Shown: positions 12,803 to 20,415 of the stretch, one piece after another
How positions within the stretch are numbered: position 1 is the stretch's first letter
Layout of the letters: every line of letters starts with the position of its first letter
Made by a program: the position numbers and the translations under genes
Notes under the pieces: generated by a model
The model's database searches: none
What the model saw: the letters and a program-made list of their open reading frames with translations, nothing else
What the model was told of the DNA's origin: nothing
NCBI GenBank assembly: GCA_026874595.1
Contig: CM049313.1
Location: 63,802,159-63,866,158, forward strand
Source of the DNA: Sipunculus nudus
Taxonomy: Eukaryota; Annelida; Sipuncula; Golfingiida; Sipunculidae
Reading direction: 5' to 3'
Length of the DNA stretch: 64,000 bases

Positions 12803-13837
12803 GCCACATTTACAGGATCACCTATTTCCTTCTATTGTAGGAACGGAGGAGTGTGATGTTGCGATTTGCGGTCTACGCCGGCGTAACTTCCTATAATGAA
12901 ATTGTGTACCAGGTATCCATACATTACGTGCATGCACTTGTTTATGAAATCCCATAAAATAAATAGTTATCCATTCAGTTTTCCCAGATAAAGCATCAAT
13001 TGTCCACAAAATTAACCTAAAATTCATACCTACGCATATTACAAACAAAATAATATCCAGTTTTATATGCAATATTCAGAAAACGACCGAAAACATGTTG
13101 CGCGTCATATAACAACTGTGACTTAAATTCATCGTTATTCACATTAAAATTTTCGTGACAGGTCCCGCAATTCTCCCTGTTATAACAGATTTCCTTAACG
13201 GTTCTTAAACAGCACCCGTGCCTGATCATCCTTGAATAACACAAGTTTTATTTGCATATATAATTTAACCAACAATTTCAAATGCCAGGGACAATTAAAT
13301 GTTAAATTTAATATTATATCTCCAATACAATTCTTCAAAATACAGACGATGTACTCGCAAAATAATACTAATATGGTTACCTCCATAAAAAAGACATATT
13401 GAAAAAAAAAAATCACCAATGTCCGATATATAAAATGAAGCTTTATCTTATCTAATCCGGACTTAAGGAAGTTCTCTTGATTATTGATAACGGGTGCTAT
13501 CGTTATGACATTGTACAATAATATATCCTTCTGTTTGTAGAAGGTTAAGCTCGGGTCGCCGTACATAGACCAAGCCTCGTATCGGGAAATGCACACGGCT
13601 GCTCTGGGATCAGCTCACAACGTCTTGGACAAAAATACCGAGGGACTTCACGTCGACGACGCCAGTCTTCATCAGGATGTAGAGAAGTTGTTCGCCGCGG
13701 CGTCACCCAAAGCCAAGGTCCAAAACGAGCTCAACAACCCGGCGTCCCTGCCGGAATCCGTGGTGGTCAACAAAGCCATCATGCACGCTGTCACCGCCAG
13801 CCAGGCTGGAGGATTCTGTTCTGTAATTGCAGTGTGA
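66..13837 (+). CDS. Atlastin/GBP-like large GTPase with six tandem helical units (5' partial, 20 exons)
   Basis: Twenty exons, each with AG/GT (one AG/GC) borders, join in one frame for about 857 residues to a TGA. All junctions are phase 0 except one phase 1. The GTPase part matches atlastins more than vertebrate GBPs: W-L-G-x-E-D-x-P-L-x-G-F-x-W, a switch I RTT, LLMDNQG (G3), FLVRDW (the RD guanine-specificity motif) and CFLLPHPGLKVA. The P-loop must lie upstream of the window. After it come six alternating short (22-24 codon) and long (69-72 codon) exons that resemble the single atlastin three-helix-bundle unit. I see no hydrophobic hairpin like the atlastin membrane anchor, so a soluble, GBP-like protein is likely. 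Family members hydrolyse GTP and dimerise for membrane fusion or host defence; which applies here is unknown. Exon set: 66-209, 813-917, 1314-1364, 2384-2452, 2784-2876, 3916-4078, 4902-5023, 5646-5702, 6171-6242, 6650-6865, 7591-7662, 8062-8268, 8671-8742, 9375-9581, 9988-10053, 10534-10740, 11408-11479, 11859-12068, 12841-12912, 13541-13837. Confidence 0.9.
813..917 (+). CDS. GTPase gene exon: G3 motif
   Basis: Thirty-five codons, phase 0 at both ends (attgtccag acceptor, gtgggc donor). AAILLMDNQG gives strand beta3 and the D-x-x-G motif. Atlastins have DTQG and GBPs DTEG, so the usual Thr is Asn here. The helix after it (STVVAISSMISTIQ) matches the atlastin S-T-M-I-S-S-x-Q helix. Confidence 0.9.
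1001..1056. repeat. (TATCT)n minisatellite in an intron
   Basis: About ten units of tatct with two tctcatctaa-type interruptions. Confidence 0.9.
1314..1364 (+). CDS. GTPase gene exon: IYN helix
   Basis: A 17-codon phase-0 exon (ttcacttcag acceptor, gtatac donor). IYNVMRTVRDNHLRELQ continues the Q-[VI]-Y-N motif of the preceding helix, as in atlastin. Confidence 0.85.
1978..2299. mobile_element. Foldback/MITE with CCTCCGCCAAGG ends, in a GTPase gene intron
   Basis: ACCTCCGCCAAGG at the left and CCTTGGCGGAGGT at the right are perfect inverted repeats 322 bp apart. The interior has a poly(G) run and a ggaaaatgctgcattt...tgccatat block shared with the copies at 22795 and 47414. No coding capacity. 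Confidence 0.75.
2384..2452 (+). CDS. GTPase gene exon: helix before G4
   Basis: A 23-codon phase-0 exon (ctgtacag acceptor, gttaaa donor). It matches the atlastin segment linking the L-x-x-L-x-x-F-T-E-x-G helix to the G4 strand, ending in a loop with P-G-E-R-P-S-Q. Confidence 0.8.
2784..2876 (+). CDS. GTPase gene exon: G4 (RD) motif
   Basis: Thirty-one codons, phase 0 (gactttag acceptor, gtaaaa donor). FLVRDW is the atlastin/GBP guanine-specificity motif, followed by Y-K-F-G-x-E-G-G-x-E-Y-L-x-x-x-L-K, which aligns with the atlastin F-S-Y-G-x-x-G-G block. It is the most diagnostic exon for family assignment. Confidence 0.93.
3916..4078 (+). CDS. GTPase gene exon: LLPHPGLKVA block
   Basis: Starts in phase 0 (ccctgacag acceptor) and ends in phase 1 (gtaaga donor), 163 nt. 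CFLLPHPGLKVAGN matches the base-recognition loop of atlastins almost residue for residue. A short acidic stretch (NAEEEGDEGEQ) follows where atlastin has its linker. Confidence 0.93.
4902..5023 (+). CDS. GTPase gene exon: end of G domain
   Basis: Enters in phase 1 (ctttatacag acceptor) and leaves in phase 0 (gtaagt donor), 122 nt. With the carried G the first codon is GAA. FKKALLDLGPFLLDG matches the atlastin/GBP F-x-x-x-L-x-x-L-x-P-x-L-L helix, and LTGSQLANRFL the L-V-E-Y-F-K segment. Confidence 0.88.
5646..5702 (+). CDS. GTPase gene exon: G domain to helical linker
   Basis: A 19-codon phase-0 exon (ttttcag acceptor, gtgcgt donor). RCLSIFQAGVSPDPVIIRA aligns with the atlastin Y-I-K-I-Y-Q-G-x-x-x-P-H-P linker into the helical region. 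Confidence 0.8.
6171..6242 (+). CDS. Helical unit 1, short exon
   Basis: Twenty-four codons, phase 0 (ctgtttag acceptor, gtaagt donor). It corresponds to the atlastin helix written A-x-A-E-A-N-N-x-x-A-V-x-x-A-K-x-x-Y-x-x-x-M. It is the first of six short exons of 22-24 codons. Confidence 0.85.
6650..6865 (+). CDS. Helical unit 1, long exon
   Basis: Seventy-two codons, phase 0 (tttcacag acceptor, gtatgt donor). Strongly helical and charged, ending VLQLEKAIIDQR. It is the most divergent of the six long exons and three codons longer than most. An open frame on the opposite strand here is a shadow. Confidence 0.85.
7166..7222. repeat. (AT)n tract
   Basis: Perfect 57-base dinucleotide run in the intron after GTPase helical unit 1. 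Confidence 0.95.
7591..7662 (+). CDS. Helical unit 2, short exon
   Basis: Twenty-four codons, phase 0 (ttattatag acceptor, gtaagt donor): C-R-T-A-L-V-N-A-K-R-E-F-R-K-E-M-E-E, with the A-x-x-x-[YF]-x-x-x-M pattern of this exon class. Confidence 0.88.
8062..8268 (+). CDS. Helical unit 2, long exon
   Basis: Sixty-nine codons, phase 0 (atatttcag acceptor, gtaaga donor). ASYIDRSSLEKSFFELRNKY matches the atlastin pattern in which a P-x-x-L-x-x-x-H segment opens the bundle; YDKMNEAKR near the end matches the atlastin Y-I-x-x-N-D-x-K segment. Confidence 0.9.
8671..8742 (+). CDS. Helical unit 3, short exon (GC donor)
   Basis: Twenty-four codons, phase 0, acceptor cattttcag. The donor reads AAG|GCAAGT, a classic GC-AG form. 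A GT nine bases later (CTC|GTACAC) would add three codons and keep phase; the 72-nt size of the sister exons favours the GC site. Confidence 0.82.
9375..9581 (+). CDS. Helical unit 3, long exon
   Basis: Sixty-nine codons, phase 0 (tatgttcag acceptor, gtttca donor). Rich in Gln, Glu and Lys, ending RYSQTNEENKKKK, which lines up with YDKMNEAKR of the previous long exon. Confidence 0.88.
9988..10053 (+). CDS. Helical unit 4, short exon
   Basis: About 22 codons, phase 0: P-S-K-E-K-K-I-A-A-K-A-E-E-A-V-D-R-Y-N-K-Q-M. The donor gtaaat is clear. The acceptor is taken as attgaag at 9987 because a pyrimidine-rich tract precedes it; an AG at 9996 would shorten the exon by three codons in the same phase. 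Confidence 0.75.
10534..10740 (+). CDS. Helical unit 4, long exon
   Basis: Sixty-nine codons, phase 0 (actttag acceptor, gtatac donor). LSPEAFGELHADAKDKAMKH matches the atlastin L-x-P-x-x-L-x-x-x-H-x-x-x-K-x-x-x-x-x-x-F pattern closely; YYVKELERYFADEY matches the third helix. It is the unit most like single-unit atlastins. Confidence 0.9.
11408..11479 (+). CDS. Helical unit 5, short exon
   Basis: Twenty-four codons, phase 0 (atgtttag acceptor, gtgagt donor), ending L-Y-Q-Y-R-T-L-M-D-E with the Y-x-x-x-M signature of this class. Confidence 0.87.
11859..12068 (+). CDS. Helical unit 5, long exon
   Basis: Seventy codons, phase 0 (atttccag acceptor, gtaggt donor). It carries the H-Q-R-L-M-N-Q-A-L-M-A-F segment equivalent to H-x-x-A-x-x-x-A-x-x-x-F in the sister exons. 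Confidence 0.87.
12841..12912 (+). CDS. Helical unit 6, short exon
   Basis: Twenty-four codons, phase 0 (tctattgtag acceptor, gtatcc donor): E-R-R-S-V-M-L-R-F-A-V-Y and so on to Y-Q. A decayed duplicate lies at 25082-25133, which supports this being a real exon. Confidence 0.87.
13541..13837 (+). CDS. Helical unit 6 long exon and C-terminus
   Basis: Terminal exon of 98 codons plus TGA (tgtttgtag acceptor, phase 0). SPYIDQASYREMHTAALGSA repeats the Y-I-D-x-x-S opening of unit 2, followed by the bundle and a tail ending G-F-C-S-V-I-A-V. The Cys is six residues from the end, so this is not a standard CaaX box. A damaged paralogue at 26195-26847 keeps the same tail. The region is GC-richer than its surroundings. 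Confidence 0.9.
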   Translation, partial: KVKLGSPYIDQASYREMHTAALGSAHNVLDKNTEGLHVDDASLHQDVEKLFAAASPKAKVQNELNNPASLPESVVVNKAIMHAVTASQAGGFCSVIAV

Positions 13838-14130
13838 TTTACTTCCCAAATTACGTTTCATGTAACGGACCTGAAAGTTCTGATTTTATTTTCACTTGTA
13901 CGTGTACTTACGTAACACTGTCCCTCTTGAGTTGGTCTTTCTTTGATTGTTTCTTTGTGCTTCTTCGTTTGTAAACTAACTCAAAGTTTGGTAAAAGTTC
14001 ATCATATTCAGTTTTCAGTGTCATCAGTTTTGCTCTGTGATCGCAATACCCAGCAAGGTTTCACAAACTAAGAACGTGAACTTTTTCTGTGTCGTGACAT
14101 GCAGGCTATGACATACCCCACCTTGATTTG

Positions 14131-14136
14131 AATAAA
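14131..14136 (+). promoter_or_regulatory. Candidate poly(A) signal of the GTPase gene
   Basis: AATAAA about 290 bases after the TGA. The duplicated 3' region has an equivalent AATAAA at 26998-27003 in a matching context (ccttgatt...), so it probably marks the ancestral 3' end. Confidence 0.55.
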
Positions 14137-14842
14137 GGCTAAATACAATCCATTTTAATCGTTAAGTGATTTCTGTTAACGATCTACACCTGATTTATTT
14201 ACGTAGCCTACGATCTTCACCAGCGATATTTAATATAGCTCCTTGATTAAGAGACACTGAATGAACTTTTTGTTTTAACCTGTGGTTATCAAGAGAGGTC
14301 ATTTTGGCTCCTTTGCATTCGGCCAGAATTCTAGGAAAATGAAATGTACAAGCTACATTTTTATTCTCTTGCCACCTTTTTTAATAAAAAAGTTCTTGGG
14401 GGGGAGGGGGAGAGAATGTTAATCAGAATTTAGTTTAAATTTCGTTAAAAGTGACCAAACGTAAGGATTGGTATAGAAGCTACATAGAAATTGTATAACC
14501 GTCCTGTGTCTTTCAATCACATTGAAACTGTATTTTCTTATCCGACATGTGATTCAAATTTATTTTTGCCTTTGCGTTGGTCTTTTTTTATACAGGTGGA
14601 GCTGCTAAATATTAAAAAATATTGTCGGGGCATTTAAATTAATGATATGTATCAATGCAGGTATTTCACAGACCACACGGTCACATAGAGTACCTGTGCA
14701 CCCGTGACCCCAGTCTGAATGCGAGGTTCTGAGTAAATGTGGAAATCACATGTACTAGCAGCAGACCACTGTTGCTTGAATCATAATTTTAGAGAAAATG
14801 GGAAGGAATGCGTCTAGTAGGACAAATCCGTGTTTTGTTCAC

Positions 14843-14992
14843 CACAGGCACTCGTTTCCAGCACTAAAATGGCTTGGAAACCATTAACACATTGAGTATG
14901 GGCGATATATGAGTTATTAAATTCCTTTATAAATGGTATATCACCCAAACTTACATTTTTCACGCCTTTTTAGTGCGCGAAACGAGGGTCTG
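14843..14992. mobile_element. Short deleted copy of the same MITE
   Basis: The left end CACAGGCACTCGTTTCCAGC and the following aacacattgag match the element at 26382. The right end reads gcgaaacgagggtctg. The flanks share TTCACCA, consistent with a 7-8 bp target duplication. About 150 bp, so the middle is lost. Confidence 0.7.
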
Positions 14993-15016
14993 TTCACCAC
15001 TTCTTTTTCATAAACG

Positions 15017-15170
15017 GGATCTCCGGGCAATCGAGTTGTGAAACGCTCGGCTCCCTCCGCGTGGCGACCCAGGTTCGATCCCCGGCGTGGCTGTGAGAGT
15101 GGGTTGTAATTGCCCGTCCAAGGCCGTTGTTTTCTTCGGTTTCCTCCACCTCTACAGACTACCGAATGCC
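15017..15170 (+). mobile_element. tRNA-derived SINE
   Basis: Contains acgctcggctc and a good B box, ggttcgatccc (15072-15082), followed by a ttgcccgtcc...ggtttcctccacc body typical of mollusc SINEs. It lacks a complete tRNA fold. A long AT tract follows. Confidence 0.65.
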
Positions 15171-15213
15171 ATTATTATAATACCTATATGTACAATCCAT
15201 ATAAATAAATGTT

Positions 15214-15215
<2 letters not shown>

Positions 15216-15272
<57 letters not shown>
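15216..15272. repeat. (AT)n tract
   Basis: Perfect run directly after the SINE at 15017, perhaps grown from its tail. Confidence 0.95.
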
Positions 15273-15275
<3 letters not shown>

Positions 15276-17410
15276 TTTAGTTCACAGTTCCGTCAATTTC
15301 TCGGTAAAATCCCATTCACATATAAGGATTCAAGCTATGAGCAGACGAATCAGGAATAAGCGTCTTGGGACGAGACGAGGGTCTAAGGTTATCTCTCCTG
15401 TTATCTGAAACACTATAAACGTAGAGACCCAGACCAGCTTTGCAGAATCTGATTTTTACCTGCCAGCTCAGTGGTCAGAAACAATCTCTCCGTTGTATTA
15501 AGCACTGAGCATAGGGTAAACAGGATAAGTATACACAGGGTGACATATTCATATATGACATATAATGATTAAATAGATAAATATTTTTTTTTATATGTGA
15601 GTGTTAATTAAAAGTGAAAGAGTTATTTAAGCGATATTTAAAGAAAAGCAAACAAGTGCCTGCGACTCGATCAGAAGGTATACTATACTCTGTTCCAACA
15701 CCCCTGTTTCAGTTGCGATGCAGTTGAGGTGCCTTAAAGAGCTGCAAAAACGATGGCGTCATTTGAACTCGTCATAAATGTTTCTCCCTGTGATATTGGG
15801 GCGGGATTGTGACGTAGTAATTAAAGTAAAATTGATAGCCCTACGTACACATCTTTATGTGACGTCATAGAGTCCTAGATCATTTTTACCCAGTATAAAA
15901 TAATACGCCTAGGTTGTCCATGAAATGCCACAAAATCGTTACTTTGCTGTAAGATAATCTCAGCATTTGCCCGTTTTTTATTGCCTCGGGGCAAACAAAT
16001 GCAAGCTTTAACGAGATAATTTCACTAAAAAATGGCTGTATAAGGGCATTGCATGGAATTGGAATGGATGGAAAGGGTTTTCTTGCAAATGTCCTCAGTG
16101 TACGCTAATTCATTTAAAAAATATGTATATAATATATATTCAATATTTAATAAATATATATATATTCTCTTCTCGTCCTTTTCCCTTCTCTCTTTCTATC
16201 TCTCGCTCTATTTCTGTCTCTGTTTCCTCCTCCAACACATTGACGTAATCGTCACAAAATTACCTTCGTGGGCCATTTCCAATCAATCTAGAATCATAGC
16301 CAGCTTTCCTAGGGAAAAATTGTAAAGAATATTTTTCATTTGCACTTTTTTATTTGTTCCGAACATAAATCCCATTTATGAACAGCGTGTTCGTCTGATT
16401 TATACTAATATCAAGTCTTTTTATTTGTACTTTTTATTTGTTCCAAAAATAAATCCGATAAAAGAACAATATGTTTGCCAGGTTTATTACAAGCTAATAA
16501 TGACTTAATTGTTATTTGTATTTTTATCAAATCTCACTCGCATCGAATTTCAATTAAAGGTTTTAAACTAAAAAGTAAATTTAGAAGTTGAAGGGCTAAG
16601 TCAGAGTTTGTTAAAAAGAAATATCAGTTGAAGTCTGTCTGGCATTATGGTATTCCGTTTAGTTCTGATCTTCTGTTTCTTCACTATCAGATCTTTTTTA
16701 TAGCTGAAACAAACAAACAGTATTAGCGTTGGTATTTGAGAGCTGGAGAGATGGATCATATACTAATGATGTGGTATTTTATGATGTTTACTGACTGTTT
16801 AACGAGTGTGTGTTAACATTGTTCAGCTCTCCTTAATTTTTTAAACCATTCCATGTATATCTTTTTGATATTATGTGGAATTTTATTGACGTATTTTAAT
16901 AAAAAATCATGTATTCAAGCATACCATAGAATATCTATTATTCTATGTTAGGCATTTTTCTATGACAAATTAAATTTCCCTGGCGTTTTTGTTAGGCTGA
17001 TTTCACCTTATATTTTTTTTGTATTTTAATATTTCAAACATAAATTGTTCAAGGTAGTAGATTATAAAATCAAAATTTCTCTGAATTAATTTTATATTAA
17101 AAAATAGTGTCAAACATTTCAAAGCTTTTTCCTCTCCAAATGTAAACATGACTGACACAGGTGTACAGATGGACGAAAAGTCGCTATTGGTCAATCTTCC
17201 GCCCCCCCCCCCCCCCCAAAAATGTTCAACAAATCCAACATCTTCCACTTACAGAAATGAAACATTATACGAGGAAACACAGAGGGATAATTCTTTTCGT
17301 CGAGATACATGTCATCAAATATTTATTTCACTTAAAAACCTCTGAGATATCTTCTACACAGAGAAAATGTCGAAATCGACATTTTGCGAAATATACGAGC
17401 AGACGGGCAG

Positions 17411-17562
17411 TTAGACATTTGGGATATATAAATCCTTGGCTAACCAACGTTGACAACAGCGGCCTTTCATCCTGCGAATAGAACGGCATCTCTTCATGCT
17501 ACTTTCAGACACGCAAGGGTCCCAGAATGGTTTGCAAACTTCGGCCCCTGTACATGATTCAG
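17411..17562 (-). pseudogene. Orphan copy of the last cysteine-module exon of gene 2
   Basis: On the minus strand a ttacag acceptor leads into a frame matching the exon at 34838-35013: a C-T-G-x-E-x-C start, K-R-C-R, and M-K-G-R-C-C-Q. It then runs 13 more codons (R-W-L-A-K-D-L-Y-I-P-N-V) to TAA. The exon is open, but its only upstream partner (19002-19102) is frameshifted and the gene's own copy is 17 kb away. An AATAAA on the minus strand lies at 17322-17327. Alternatively it is an extra terminal exon of gene 2 reached by long-range splicing. Confidence 0.7.
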
Positions 17563-18007
17563 CTGTAATAAAAAAAGTTGATTCATACAATTTAAAAAGT
17601 GCTGAATTAAACTGCGTCTGAAACTATATATTGCTTATGCTTTTTATGGACAGGATATCATACAAAATATATAAACACAGAGGCATCGATATACCGGAAG
17701 GTTAATGAGCCTGGATTAGAATTTTACTTGTTTTATACCTTAAATTTATGCTCAGTTGTTATATATATTAAAATCTTTCGCTTTAACAATATATAGTAAC
17801 TGGGCAAAATGTGATATTCGACTATTCATATGCTTAAAAAAAGGTTTTGAGTACCTTCCCACATCATTCCCACACACTGGAAGATAAATCGACGTGACTG
17901 TATAATCAGAGAGCTCCAGGCGTACATACAAATATTTGTTTTCGGCGCATGGATCCGATGCCTTAACTAACTACACTGTATCATCCACGCCTTAACATGT
18001 TTAAAAA

Positions 18008-18934
18008 AGTGACCCATGGGTCATGACGCTCAGCGACTGGCATGTTGACAATATGCTCTTGCACAGGCAACTTATTAAGATAATGTAGGTGGCATCATCT
18101 TTCATACATATTAGCTAAAGTTCATCAAGATCCATTAGCGCACCAAATTTTATGAAAATCCAACCAGCCTTTCTTGAGGAATCTGGCAATTTATGTGTAT
18201 TTTACATTATTTATAGGGTGCCCAAACATACCCCAAAACTCTGAGAATATAGGTCACAGTGACCCAATTTAAGGTTTCTGGGGAGAACTTTTGTGGAACT
18301 CACAGGATGTCAAGTAAGAAGAATCTTGGTCCAATGATTATGATGTGTCCTACTTTGGTATCAAATTTTCAATTATTCTGGAGGGGGGGGGGGCTTATAG
18401 CCCCATAGCTCAGAGAATAAGGGGAACAGAGACCTACTTTCAGGTTTCCTGGACGACTTTTCATTGACCTCCCTTGATTTTTATTTAGAATATTCTAGGA
18501 ACAATGGTTATGATTTTTGCCCTTTTAACAGACGACCTCATATTTTAAGGTCTCTAAATAGAGATATAAAAATATGTTCAAATAAAAAAATCTAGGTGGC
18601 CCCACTAGTCTGCACGAACTAATCAAATATGCATGCAAAGAGTCATGGCGATCAAAACATTAGTTGATCAGATATTTGAGCGTTTGTATCAAATCATAAT
18701 TATTCTTGGGGGGGGGGGGGCACTACTTAGCCCCAAAGCTCGGAGGCTATGGTGACGGGGACCTAATTTCGGGTTCCCAAGAAGATTTTTCATGGACCTC
18801 CCAGCATGTTAAGTAAGGAAAATTCCATGTCAAGCGGTTACGATTTGTGCATAGTTAACGGACGGACAGACGGACGGACGCCGGACAAAGAGTGATTGCT
18901 ATAGCTCAGATGCCTTTCAGTCAGCTGAGCTAAA
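18008..18934. mobile_element. Palindrome-ended repeat element (Helentron-like), copy 1
   Basis: Starts at the perfect palindrome TGACCCATGGGTCA plus tgacgctcag. Ends in a hairpin, TAGCTCAG (18902-18909) with CTGAGCTA (18925-18932), then AAA. Inside are about two degenerate ~310-bp monomers with poly(G) and repeated 'acagagacctaattt..aggttt' and 'ttcatggacctcc' phrases. No coding capacity. Confidence 0.65.
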
Positions 18935-19001
18935 ATTCCTAAAAAATGAATCGGTTGAATTATTTAGGGCTAGGAATTAAAAAGCAGAAACATCAACTCA
19001 C

Positions 19002-19102
19002 TATCCGGGCAACACTTTCCGTTTGGACAGATGCCGACCGCTTCGCACACAGTGCTGTCCAACCCATGACGCAGTAAGATCCGACCGGGCATCCATAAGG
19101 AC
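19002..19102 (-). pseudogene. Frameshifted orphan copy of cysteine-module exon 8 of gene 2
   Basis: Acceptor (cattcag) and donor (gtgagt) are both kept. The sequence matches 35604-35702 through P-Y-x-C-P-V-G-S-x-C-V, then a net two-base gain shifts the frame. The second half (V-C-E-A-V-G-I-C-P-N-G-K-C-C-P-D) continues in another frame. Length 101 nt against 99. Confidence 0.8.
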
Positions 19103-19601
19103 CTGAATGAAAACCAAATCATGTTAAAAAATATTGATATATTCAAGAAAGTAAGAATATGAATAAAAATTCACCTTCATCTTACAGTTATGATCTCAAG
19201 AAGTATATGGAAATCTGTAATTACAACAAATAATGATTAAATAACATGATCCACCGTGTACATATGTTATAAATTATTATCTGCTTATAATTGATAAGAA
19301 GCACATTATGGATTTCAATTGAATTCGCCTACTGCAGTAGATTGGCAAGCTATATAGTTTTACAATAGGGACCTCATGAATTGCCTATATTAAAAGATTC
19401 GTTGTTGGATTTAAGATGGGAGGGATTATTTGATACATTAGAGATTAGTTGTCCTCTTGACAGAATGTTCAGGAGAGACAGAATAATAAGCTGACTGGAA
19501 CTGTAGACATGAAAATATAAATTTTTTTTATTCAGATGAGAGTTGATGCAGGAGTCCAAGGAATAATATTATATATGGCATAAATATCCTAGTGAATTTA
19601 C

Positions 19602-19685
19602 CTAGGAATGTAAAATCAATCAAAGCTTCGTTCAAAATTTCGCCACATCCCCAACCTTCCTCCCTTATTTCTGGTCTATTTGTGT
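19602..19685 (-). other. Possible orphan exon
   Basis: On the minus strand, ctttttcag precedes an 84-nt open stretch followed by gtaaat. In phase 1 it reads D-T-N-R-P-E-I-R-E-E-G-W-G-C-G-E-I and on to T-F-L-G, the phase pattern of gene 2 exons. It has only one Cys and no match in the other module exons. Real exon, decayed exon or chance cannot be settled by eye. Confidence 0.25.
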
Positions 19686-20230
19686 CTGAAAAAGTTTACT
19701 TGTATATTTAAATTCATAATTTATTTTTAAATTTGGTTTCTTTAAAACGGATCATGTAATTTAATGTACATAGCTAATAATGTAGCAATGTATTATGTAA
19801 CGTGTAATATATGTGCGTAAGATGGGTTATTATATTTAAACCAACCAATAATCATTAATGGCAATCATATTTTCATAATTTTCAATAATTTGTTCATCTT
19901 TTATTTGAGCATGGTAATATATTCGTCATTATCAAATTAGGGAGCCTTGGAATCGAAATTTGGATTTTCTTTTAGTAGAAAGTTATAATGGAATATGAAA
20001 TACGTCTGCCGACAGAGCTTGTGGGACTGCATTGCATTCATCTCAGCATGCAGGGCATTTTCTGTGTTCATTTTTATCATCTCAGCATGGAAATTTCATA
20101 AGGGAGGTTTTATTTCTTTAATTTATTTTCTAGTATTCTAAGCATATATTGGTAAATTCTCTTTGTAGACATTTGTTGGAGGTAACCCCCCCCCCCCTTC
20201 TTTAAGTGATAGCTTAACTGAATTTGTACA

Positions 20231-20415
20231 TCTGCAGAATTCCATTCCGGTTTCTGTCTATAAATGACAGGGGAGTATCATAGGCTTCCTCTCATTTTAT
20301 ATCCTGCATGGTGTATTAAAGAAAAGGTGACTACTGCACATATACAGGCCCTTGGCGTGTAATCGTCCAGAAATCTGAATCAAACCTACGGAAATGCGCC
20401 CAAAAAAGGCGCATT
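20231..20415. mobile_element. Degraded SINE fragment
   Basis: ctgcagaattccattccggt, a tgacaggg...gtatca stretch and a later gtgtaatcg match the 3' half of the SINEs at 38224 and 48531. The tRNA head is not recognisable. Confidence 0.5.

Larger units (their letters stand above)
12830..19310. repeat. Segmental duplication copy A (junction of the two convergent genes)
   Basis: Pairs with 25070-36050. Anchors in the same order and orientation are: gene 1 exons (12841/25082, 13541/26195), a tcaatgcaggt...atttcac block (14655/29070), a ccatgaaatgcc block (15920/31817), a ttttatttgttcc...aaataaatcc block (16430/32620), a tctgtttcttc block (16671/33375), and gene 2 exons (17562/35013, 19102/35702). 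Copy A has intact gene 1 exons and orphaned gene 2 exons. Confidence 0.8.

Noticed and set aside
13805-13837. CaaX prenylation box at the GTPase C-terminus
   Set aside because: The Cys is six, not four, residues from the end.
5646-13837. Atlastin membrane hairpin
   Set aside because: No exon contains two hydrophobic stretches of about 20 residues; all are charged and helical.
15060-15090. tRNA gene on the plus strand
   Set aside because: Only the B box is good; the flanks match a SINE-type body, not an acceptor stem.
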